Source: Mesaphorura yosii (Eukaryota; Arthropoda; Collembola; Poduromorpha; Tullbergiidae). From it: a DNA stretch of 64,000 nt. A model generated the notes under the pieces. It was not told the DNA's origin and did not search any database. It worked only from the letters and a program-made list of their open reading frames with translations. Positions 55,565-64,000 of the stretch are shown here, piece after piece. The DNA lies in NCBI GenBank assembly GCA_009869945.1, contig WIXG01000161.1:62001-126000 (forward strand). Direction: 5' to 3'. Every line of letters starts with the position of its first letter. Position 1 is the stretch's first letter. A program made the translations under genes and the position numbers.

Positions 55565-57101
55565 ACTCAATTACAAATTGCATACGGTTTCATGTTTATG
55601 ATTCCGCAAACCATTGAGCAAAGCAGGCTGGCTTCCATCCTTCTTTTGTTTCAAGTTTGCAATTTCCAGAAAATGTTATTGGCATTTCACTGACATGTAA
55701 GGCATTTAGCAGATATTTCGTTTAGGCATTGCATTAGAGTTCCTTAACGAATTAACGTGAGTTTAATCATTTATAATATTAGGTACTTGATAATACCAGT
55801 GAACATTCGCTAAGCTAAATTAATTAATGACGCCCTGTGAGCGTATCAGCCACTTGCTAAAATAACGATGAAATTGAACGCATCACACCGTGTTTGGGCA
55901 CCTTGCTGACAAAGTTTGCATTAGCCGGACTAATGTGAAAAGCAGTAGCAGGTGATTTACAACACGATAAGCTAAATCATCAAATTGTGCGTGCATTGAG
56001 CTTTGTTCAACTATGACAGATTACGATGATATTTCCTCATTAATTACAGTTCGCATGTGTGCACAATGAACAGGGATAAATTACAGGTTCATTGACAATA
56101 CAATCGCATTCATCTCTTCTGCGCAAAATATCTGGTTTTAATTTGAAACGTTCGTTTCCTTTTTGGTATTTGGTACCGTACTATTCCTCGTCGTTCTGAG
56201 CACGAAGATGTAACTGAGCTTGCATTCTCGTTATTGTACCTGTGGCTTGATTGAATTTATCTCACGCTCGACAGGTTACCTCAGACACAGAGGTATTAAT
56301 AATACGCACCACTACCGCGACTCATTTAACGACGTAATTAAGTGTGCCATTGCAAGCCTCCGAGCAAGATTTCATTCAATTCGCAACGATGATGATCGCG
56401 ATCTCAATCACGCACAGCTGAAGAACTTCGGTCGTTCTTGTTACTAATTCCGCTGCGTTACGTTGTGTTGCGTGAGAATTCAGAAATATAAACCACAATA
56501 TGTTGCAGCAATCAGACTCGGCCTAGACTTGGTCTTGGGTTTTGCATTTTTGCTCACTGTTTCAGCTCTCTGAACCAAAAATCAATATCCACTGGATCAT
56601 ACGCCCAGTGTAGTTAACAAGTTAGTGTTAGCACAAGTGCAGAGTAGTGCAAAAGAGGAAAACAAGAACCAGATTTCAAAATGTACATGTGAACTGAACG
56701 AACAATTAGCAAATAGCAAAAGACATCATTTCTTGTGAGTGAATCGTGACTGTGATTCGTCCTACAACTGCAAGAAGACAAGTAAGACAGAGAAGAAGCT
56801 GCTGAGATAGTAATAAGAGTGAGTCAGTGTATTAATGGGTTATGTTATGTTTATGTCGCGATTGTGAAATGACAGATCCAAGTCCCAGTGCAGTCTATAC
56901 AGGAAATGCAAAGAATAAAAGAATTCAGAGGAAATTCAAATGTAATGGTCGACAATTTTTACATTTGTTAGTGGTTAATTAATCTGCAAATTGTGAAGTG
57001 ATCTTCTTAATTTTACAGCGATTGCAGACAATTCGCGTTATTCCAGTTGTAAGCTTATTGTTGCACTGCTGACAATTTAGCAGTCAGCTGCGTATTGAAA
57101 A
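55565..57101. other. Intergenic and 5' region of the SHP-2 gene
   Basis: No coding sequence is seen. Donor-like sites and purine-rich sequence near 56700-56830 may be a 5'UTR exon of the SHP-2 gene, but this cannot be proved here. Confidence 0.45.
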
Positions 57102-59929
57102 ATGACTTGTCGAAGGTAAGTAGCTCACAGCTTAACAGACAGCTGATCGTTAAGATACAACCTTTGACCTCGTATACTCCATGATGACGATTTGATTATT
57201 ATAAAGGTGGTTTCACCCGAATATTTCGGGTATTGAAGCTGAAAAATTCCTACTCGAGAAGGGAGTCGAAGGCTCATACTTGGCTCGACCGTCCAGATCC
57301 TCTCCAGGAGACTTCACATTATCGGTCAGACGAAATGGCACGGTCACCCATGTCAAAATTCAAAACAAAGGTTAGCTGTGGCTTTACGGGCTTCTATGAC
57401 ATAAACGAATCGTGTATAATTCGTTTTTGGTTAATCGAAAGTGGGGAAAGAAGTAATTGGAAAACAGCTTCATGTGCAATTTAACGCAAGTCTTTTGAAT
57501 CCATGTTTCTGCAGGGGATTTTTATGATTTGTACGGTGGCGAGAAATTTGCAACCTTGTCGGAGCTGATACAGTATTACACGGAGAATCAGGTAAAGCTG
57601 CGATTGTGATCATTTCGTAGCCTAATCTTACTTCAACAAATCCATTGCGGTGAACCTTCGGGACATCGTGCTAAAATTGCCGTTGCACTACAATTTATTA
57701 GTGGCGAGATTGGCGTACAATCATCGCCAATGTCGCACAGCTTTTCAATAAGCTCGCAACACTTGAGCTTTGAACCCCGTCCTAGTTAACGAGCCAGTGC
57801 ACTTAATGACATGGTCTAATGCATACCAATGCCAATAATGATGCATGTCTTTCAGGGTCAACTTCGTGAAAAAAGTGGAGAGCCAATTGAGTTAAAATTC
57901 CCGTTGTATTGTGCGGATCCCACGAATGAGCGATGGTTTCACGGCGACATAAGTGGCAAAGAAGCCGAGAAGGTAAATGAGGCTTTTATGTAGATTTAGA
58001 CCACTCTTTCCTAATACTCTCACTTCTTCTTTTTTTTTTTACTAAACTCTAAGTTCAATTAGCAATGTGCATCTGGTTTTCACAGGCATTGACAGAGAAG
58101 GCAAAACCTGGTTCATTCCTGGTGCGTGAATCGCAATCTGAACCAGGCAACTTCGTCCTCTCCGTGCGAACTGACAGTCAGGTCACGCATGTCAAAATTC
58201 GGTGTCAGGTTTGTCATAGTTATAAGGCTCAATAATATTTTCATTATGAGATTTTCATAATGGCTGGCTACTTGTTGTAGAATGGACGCTATGATGTCGG
58301 TGGCGGTGAGAAATTCGAATCTCTTAGCGAGTTGATTGAGCATTGTAAGAAGAATCCGATGGTGGACACCACCGGAACAATTGTCCACTTGAAGCAACCA
58401 CTCAATGCCACGAGAATTCCTGCATCTGGAATTGAGATTCGTGTCAAAGAATTGCAACGCGAGAATGGGAAGAAAGCTGGGTTTTGGGAAGAATTCGAAT
58501 CTTTACAACAGCAAGAAGTTAAGCACCTTTTCTCAAGGAAAGAAGGTCAAAAATCATGTAACCGAAACAAAAACCGATACAAGAACATTCTTCCGTTCGA
58601 CCACACACGAGTTATCCTCAGAGAACCGTGGCCTCATGACTACATTAATGCTAATTACATTCGGGTGAGTGAAAGTGCGAATGACGTCACGTGTACAGTC
58701 CTCAAGATTGTTCAACTTCCATATTTGGTTGTGGTTCTATCTCTGATCTCTGTAGCCTGAAGGCGAAATGTTTGAAGATTGCACGAAGTCTTACATCGCG
58801 ACGCAGGGATGTTTGTTGTCAACCACTGCGGATTTCTGGTATATGATCTGGCAAGAGAATTCGCGTGTGATTGTGTCTACCACCAAAGAGTTTGAGCGGA
58901 GTAAAGTACGTTCGGGTTTTCTTCTTGTAGTAAAATGAACATGAAAGGTTGCGGATTGCAATTATAATTGATTCGATGACTGTGCAGAGTAAATGTGCCC
59001 ATTATTGGCCTGATGCCGGACAAATAAAGGAGCTTGAAGGTGGAATGAAATTAACGCATCTGAAGGAAACTGTAAATACTGACTTCACATTGCGAGAATT
59101 TCTACTGATGAAAGATGGGCACGAGCGTATAATTTATCAGTACCATTTTAACGTAAGTAAATCCTGAAATAAGTTTCCTTAAGTATTGTCTCCACAACGG
59201 AATGTTTAATGTTCTCGTAAATTGTGATAGGTCTGGCCTGATCACGGTGTTCCTGGTAAGATTCTGAAGCACCAGTGCCCTACGACAGTAGAATTCTCTT
59301 CTCTTACATTTGCTAATACACAGTTTTGATATTGCAGATGATCCTGGCTGTGTGCTAAACTTTTTATCTGAAGTGAATCAGCGCCAACAAAGTATTGATA
59401 ACGCAGGCCCGATCATAGTTCACTGCTCAGCAGGTATTGGCAGGACAGGAACTTTTATTGTAATCGATCTGATAGTCGATCAGGTAAGTCAGTAACCAGA
59501 ATCTCATTCTCGCTTCTCGCTGAGCTGCAATGAGTGACGAATGCCCACTTAAATTTCCAGGTACGAAGATGTGGCTTGGACACTGATATCGATGTGCGGA
59601 GAACGATTCAAATGGTTCGAAGTCAGAGGTCTGGAATGGTGCAGACTGAAGCACAGTATCAGTTTGTGTATTTGGCCGTGTCACATTACGTGGACACGAT
59701 GAGACAGAGAATTCAAGCAAATAAGGTAAATTTATTGTACAGCAAACGTTGGTGGAGCTGAGCTGACCTTTTATAACAAATGTGCAACTTGTGTCTGCAG
59801 AAATGCTTGGAGATCGGAAGAGAATACACAAACATTAAATGGAATGAAGGCAAAGACTTTCCGATTAAAGAAACCGTGAGCATTGGTCCAAATCCTGTCA
59901 TCCAGCGTAATGGATCACCAACCCTTTAA
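57102..59929 (+). CDS. PTPN11: Protein tyrosine phosphatase SHP-2 / corkscrew
   Basis: Twelve exons: 57102-57115, 57207-57370, 57515-57591, 57856-57972, 58086-58208, 58281-58664, 58756-58905, 58988-59152, 59231-59255, 59338-59483, 59561-59725 and 59801-59929. They give 552 residues (human 593), all phases consistent. The first exon encodes only MTCR plus two bases, and exon 9 is just 25 bases. N-SH2: [15 protein letters not shown] with the phosphotyrosine Arg in YLARPS. C-SH2: [14 protein letters not shown] with FLVRES. PTP domain: [27 protein letters not shown], the WPD loop WPDHGVP, the active site [13 protein letters not shown] and the Q-loop [10 protein letters not shown]. The C-tail keeps one Grb2-type site, EYTNIKW, but lacks the second. 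The large insertion within the PTP domain known from Drosophila corkscrew is absent. It signals from receptor tyrosine kinases to Ras-MAPK. Confidence 0.97.
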
Positions 59930-60635
59930 ATACTGAAACGGAAACGGACACGACTTCTTTTTTAAGTGTGAGACGACTAACTTGAGATTGATTTTTTAAT
60001 GAAATTGAATTCTGTATTTCACATGCAGTAATGACGTTGTTAAACTTTTATGAGTTGCAGTTGCATCTTTTCTGTCGCTAGTTTGACTGTTAGTGAAAAT
60101 TCTCAGTAGTAACTTCTACACGTAGTCGTCCAAAAACAGTTCAAATCAAAACCAAAGCTTTAATAATCAACAATAGATTAATGTACAGAGATCTGAATAG
60201 CTAAGATTACAGTCTGAATTATAAACTAGGATCAGAGACAGCTTTTCAAGTTTTGTCAGTATAAGTTTTACCAATTCGTTACAAATTCAACTTCGTTGCC
60301 CGAAACAAACTATGCTTCAGTGATACGCTATATTAGTACGTAAGGTAAAGACTATTTTCATATGAAACTTTGAAGTACTTCCTATTTTTCCAGTTACTCA
60401 AATCCAAAATTTGCTTCAAGGTTGTACGAAGTCTACCAATACTCTGCTCCGCTATTACATTTCTAGTCCTTTTGACCGTTGCGTGTGAGTGAAATAGAAT
60501 TTAGCACATTTATGTAAGGTGTCGTTGATTGCTTGTGCTAATTGTGCTTGGTTTGAATAAACAGCTGAAATCTCCGAATTTAACCCTGTTTCTGAATACC
60601 AAGAAGGTCATGCGGTCTTGTCAATGATTGAAAAA
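59930..60635. other. 3' flank of SHP-2
   Basis: AT-rich, non-coding. The best poly(A) signal on the plus strand is AATAAA at 60557-60562, implying a 3'UTR of about 650 bases; nearer weak variants cannot be excluded. Confidence 0.45.
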
Positions 60636-61205
60636 CTATAAGGTTTCACTTATACTTATCACGAATTCGTTAAATAAGCGCATGGTGAAGCCCTTACAGT
60701 TTGTTTCGACATGTCTCCAAACGTACTCTTTGTAAAGTTCTCGCTCATCATAGAGCCAGTCAGTCAAGTCAGTCAACTCAAATTCTTACTCGCTGGACTC
60801 GCCGCTATCAGTGATACATGTTTTGGGCTCCGCCACGCGTTCACACCCTCCGAAATAATTCTTGACGTACTTCTCAGAGCGGCTGCTGTGCAGCGTAATT
60901 CCTTCTCCGTTCTTTTCGATTGACCAGTACCAGGATTTGGTCTTGATCACAACGAAGGCGTGAAGCATTAGACATTCATCGATCCTAAGCGGACCGATTT
61001 TATGAGCGTAAATTGTCATTTTTATTCGTTCTTCGGGGCCTAACAGCTGGGTCACAAGTGTTCTTTAAAGCATTGCATGTGAAATCCATAGTGCTCCGCC
61101 TTCGGCGTCATCCGCGTCCGGGATGAAGCATAATTTTTGGGACCAGTTCCCAGCGGGCATACCTGGAGAAGACCCCGTCACGAGCTGGCTTATGTTGGAA
61201 CCCAT
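60636..61205 (-). pseudogene. Paralogue of the LRAT/NlpC-like gene with two in-frame TAA stops
   Basis: The frame opened by ATG at 61205 reads 189 codons to a TAG at 60636-60638. It aligns end to end with the 185-residue neighbour at 61729-62286, but is interrupted by TAA at 61065-61067 and TAA at 60786-60788. Matching blocks are NWSQK/NWSSK, TIYAHKI/TVYTHKL, MLHAFVVIKT/MFHAYAVLET, WSIEKNGEGIT/WSVEKNDEGIT, KYVKNYFGG, TDSGESS, LYDERELYKEY and ETNCKGFTMRLF/DTNCKGFVKRIF. There is no frameshift across 570 bases. Both putative catalytic residues (His and Cys) remain. Splicing around the stops would delete conserved parts, so a recent pseudogene is the simplest reading; stop readthrough or a sequencing error is less likely. 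Confidence 0.75.
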
Positions 61206-61713
61206 CTTTAACAAACAAACGCATGTTTAGATTGATTTCGACGAGTAATAACACCAATTGTCTATTGATCAGGTTTTGCTCAGTGCGTAGAACGAGTACT
61301 TACTTCCCACGCAAACACGCCGCTTCCCTAAAGAGTCTTCAGGATTTAGACAGCTATCAGAATCAGAAATTAGAACGCAGGAGGCGTGCAGACAAAAACG
61401 ATTTCACAATTTCACGGAGATAGCAATCGAGCAATCCACAAGTGTACTGATAACTGGGACTCTCCGACCATACTGTCCGGCAGCACGCCACAACAGAAAT
61501 GACATGTTCTCAGGGATTCGTACGTCAGGAAGCTTCGTGCACCGGTGCACTGCGACGCCAGAAAGGAATTCTGCATTTAATGAATTCACCGACTTTTCGT
61601 GCCGGTTTGGGCGGGTCAAGCCCCGAGTAGAAGTTGCGTCATAGATCTTTCCAGTAGCTGTATTAGCATTATGATGATTTTCGATAAGGTAGAGTAAAGA
61701 ATGAACAAAAATG

Positions 61714-61719
61714 TTTATT
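61714..61719 (-). terminator. Poly(A) signal of the LRAT/NlpC-like gene
   Basis: TTTATT on the plus strand, 10 bases beyond the stop codon of the minus-strand gene. Confidence 0.45.
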
Positions 61720-61728
61720 AAGAGTTCG

Positions 61729-62286
61729 TCAATGGTTTACAAATTCACAGAATTTATTTTTGGCAAACTTATCGAAAATGCGTTTCACGAACCCTTTACA
61801 ATTTGTGTCAAGGTATTGCCAGTCGTACCCTTTATAAAGCTCCTGCTGGTCATACATCCAGCCTACGAACTCGACCATGCAATACTTTCCGGTATCACTC
61901 ACATGCTCCGTAATTGGTGTTGGTCGACTAGCTCTTCGGTACTTGTCTTTGACGTACGTCTCGTGTGTGCTGCGCTGGATCGTGATTCCCTCGTCGTTCT
62001 TTTCCACGGACCAGAAAAACTCGTCCGTCTCCAGCACCGCGTACGCGTGAAACATGAGGCCTTCTGCAATTTGCCAGTCGTACAGTTTGTGCGTGTAAAC
62101 GGTAATTGTCAGGATTTTCTCGCCCAGGCCGATCAGCCTCTTCAGCTGGGTGTCCAGTTCCTCGTGAGATATGTTGTACTCTTTCCCAGACGATTGATCA
62201 GCCTCGGGATCGAAGTAGACTTTGCTCGACCAATTTCTCCCGTCTTTCCCTTGCTGCCTCTGCCCCTTACTGGGACTAGGTCCCAT
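61729..62286 (-). CDS. Putative LRAT/NlpC-P60-like papain-fold protein, 185 aa
   Basis: Intronless frame from the first ATG (62286). The family is not one I can name. Its pattern is suggestive: a conserved His in LMFHAYAVLET (H80), then FFWSVEKNDEGITIQRS, an Arg/Pro-rich turn (RRASRPTP), and a conserved Cys in YLDTNCKGFVKRIFDKF (C163). A His on an early strand followed by an NC-x-x-F helix start is the order of catalytic residues in the LRAT/HRASLS branch of permuted NlpC/P60 proteins (NCEHF). No signal peptide or membrane anchor is seen, and the N-terminus is basic and disordered. It could be an acyltransferase or thiol hydrolase, inferred only from this pattern. The gene is divergent from DNA ligase I, whose start lies 280 bases away, and its degenerate paralogue lies 520 bases downstream. 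Confidence 0.7.
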   Translation of the reverse strand: MGPSPSKGQRQQGKDGRNWSSKVYFDPEADQSSGKEYNISHEELDTQLKRLIGLGEKILTITVYTHKLYDWQIAEGLMFHAYAVLETDEFFWSVEKNDEGITIQRSTHETYVKDKYRRASRPTPITEHVSDTGKYCMVEFVGWMYDQQELYKGYDWQYLDTNCKGFVKRIFDKFAKNKFCEFVNH

Positions 62287-62565
62287 TTGGCTCAAAACGT
62301 GTCAAATCGAGAGTCAATGATCAATATCAATGCGTCTGCCAAACGCTTTCGTACTCAATAATTTGAATCTACTCGAAATTAACCCGGTGACAGTGCATCT
62401 GTGTGCTTTATTTGCTTTCAACGGTTTGAATTACGAACGAGGGAATGTGAATTGGCATTGTACGTGATTGTCTCCTGTCCGTACTCTTTGTAATATATAA
62501 TTAATTTTCTTGGGTTAATTTTCGGCTCTTAGCCAAGTTTCAAAATTATTCGATTCACTTTAAGA

Positions 62566-64000
62566 ATGTTCCAGCGAATCCCAGCCAAGGCGGAGGCAAC
62601 AAATGGGAAGGCAGCTGCAGGCACCGCGATCAAATGGAATCCAGATTACCACCCGGATAAGGGGAGTTCCAGTTATCATCCCATTGAAGACGCAACCTGG
62701 TCAAAAGGAGAAAAGGTCCCGTATCTGGCTCTTGCCAAGACATTGGAGGCTGTCGAAGCTACTAGCAGCCGACTCAAGTTCATCGAAATCCTTGCAAACT
62801 ACTTCAGATCAGTAATAGTTTTGTCACCCGACGATCTGCTGTACAGCGTTTATCTGTGTCTGAACAAGTTGGCACCAGCGTACGAGGGAGTTGAGCTTGG
62901 AATTGCTGAAACAAACATTATGAAAGCAATCGCAACCGCGACGGGTCGCTCACTGGACCGAATCAAGGCGGATGCAGCGAAGCAGGGAGATCTGGGATTG
63001 GTTGCCGAGTCCAGTCGGTCAAATCAGAAAACTCTCTTCGAACCACAACCGTTGACAGTAACCGGTGTCTTCAAAAAGCTGCTGGAGATTTCAAAGCTTA
63101 CCGGACAAGCCTCACAGGGCAAGAAGATCTCCATGATCACATCCATGCTGGTAGCCTGCAAACATTCTGAGGCCCGATACCTAACTCGGTCACTGGCCGG
63201 CAAGCTGCGAATCGGCCTGGCGGAGCAGTCGCTGTTGCAAGCGCTCGCCCAAGCCGTGTTCTTGACTCCGCCGAATCAAGACAGGAATGAGTGGCCACCA
63301 GCGATCTTATATGCCGGTAAAAAGTTGAACCCGGCAGCGCTGAAGTCACAAATTGAGGAGGAAACTTTCCGGTTGAAGACGAGCTATTGGTAAGTCCATA
63401 TTACTTACAACGAGCACCAAGGACAAGAGGCTTATTAAATCGAATCACGAATACTAGTCATTAAATTACTCTAATTATTGCAGTGAATGTCCAAACTACG
63501 ACATTCTGATCAAGACACTGCTAACTGACGGCGTCGATGGACTGGAAGAGCACTGCAAGCTAACTCCTGGCATTCCTCCACGACCTATGTTGGCGCAACC
63601 GACCAAAGGCGTCAGTGACGTCCTGGAGCGTTTTAGCGGGGTCAAATTCACATGTGAGTACAAGTACGATGGTGAGCGTGCCCAGGTTCACCTGCTACCT
63701 GACGGAGCAATCAAAATCTTCAGCCGGAACCAAGAAGACCACACGACCAAGTACCCGGACATCGTCAACCGATTCCGCGAATGCATCAAGGGTGACGTGA
63801 AGTCTTGCATCCTGGACTCGGAGGCAGTTGCCTGGGACTTAGAGAAGGAAATTATTCTGCCGTTCCAAATTCTGAGCACCAGGAAGAGGAAACTCGCCGA
63901 AGAGTCTGAGATCAAAGTACAAGTACAGCTCTTCGCTTTCGACCTGATTTACCTGAATGGAGAGAATTTAGTGCGGAAGCCGTTCATCGAACGACGCGCA
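62566..64000 (+). CDS. LIG1: DNA ligase I, ATP-dependent (5' part, runs off the window)
   Basis: Exon 1 is 62566-63389; exon 2 starts at 63484 and is open to the window edge, so the gene is incomplete (about 447 residues visible). It seals nicks between Okazaki fragments in the nucleus. The N-terminal DNA-binding domain is clear: [58 protein letters not shown] and [20 protein letters not shown]. The adenylation domain has [21 protein letters not shown] and the catalytic lysine motif [12 protein letters not shown], then [17 protein letters not shown] and [10 protein letters not shown]. The usual disordered leader with a PCNA-interacting (PIP) box is missing from the 45 residues before the domain. 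Either it lies in an upstream exon or the true protein is short; a TTTAAG just before the ATG could be an acceptor. Confidence 0.96.

Noticed and set aside
60636..61205. Splicing or readthrough as a way to keep the second papain-like copy functional
   Set aside because: Possible GT-AG pairs around the stops would remove conserved blocks, and no readthrough context is evident; pseudogene is simpler. It is kept as a finding because the frame is otherwise intact.
1..64000. CRISPR array, insertion sequence or prophage
   Set aside because: No direct-repeat/spacer pattern, transposase or phage gene is visible; the DNA is intron-bearing animal genomic sequence.

Overview
The window is animal nuclear DNA, almost certainly from an arthropod. 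Nearly every gene is split by short GT-AG introns (often 50-120 bases), AATAAA signals follow the stop codons, and two genes encode R&R-type chitin-binding cuticle proteins, a family known from arthropods. Peritrophin-type chitin-binding domains and a torso-like MACPF protein point the same way, probably to Pancrustacea (a springtail or another non-insect member is plausible). The species cannot be fixed from sequence alone.

Layout. 1-6.8 kb: two cuticle proteins and a peritrophin-like protein. 8-12.5 kb: proteasome chaperone PSMG4 and a secreted trypsin with two CUB domains. 13.6-23.3 kb: mitochondrial TFB2M, then the nine-exon RNA polymerase III subunit POLR3B, whose 3.6-kb third intron holds two genes on the opposite strand (an IQ-motif plus kelch protein and an unrecognised protein). 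23.3-24.6 kb: a secreted protein of unknown function. 24.6-31.7 kb: gene-poor DNA, one tRNA-Phe(GAA), an SLC49-like transporter, and a secreted kelch propeller fused to a chitin-binding domain. 31.8-40.4 kb, all minus strand: deoxyribose-phosphate aldolase, AFG1-like ATPase, an hnRNP F/H protein with three qRRMs, and a cysteine synthase-like enzyme. 41.9-48.1 kb: an intronless tropomyosin-derived coiled-coil protein, ribosomal protein L29, and an ANGEL-type nuclease with a long disordered N-terminus. 49.2-55.6 kb: an intronless PKA type II regulatory subunit, an MBLAC1-like hydrolase, an unknown multipass membrane protein and torso-like. 57.1-64 kb: SHP-2/corkscrew in 12 exons, a paralogous pair of LRAT/NlpC-like proteins (one with two in-frame stops), and the 5' part of DNA ligase I running off the end.

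The genes do not form an operon or pathway cluster; this is an ordinary gene-dense animal region. Possible functional links are a cuticle/chitin theme at 0-7 kb and 30-32 kb, and the presence in one window of torso-like and corkscrew, which act in the same Torso RTK pathway in Drosophila. The most unusual items are the IQ-kelch fusion nested in POLR3B, the kelch plus peritrophin secreted protein, the intronless tropomyosin derivative, and the LRAT-like gene/pseudogene pair. Exon junctions were assigned by hand from splice signals and reading phase; for the split genes given full coordinates the summed exon lengths are divisible by three.
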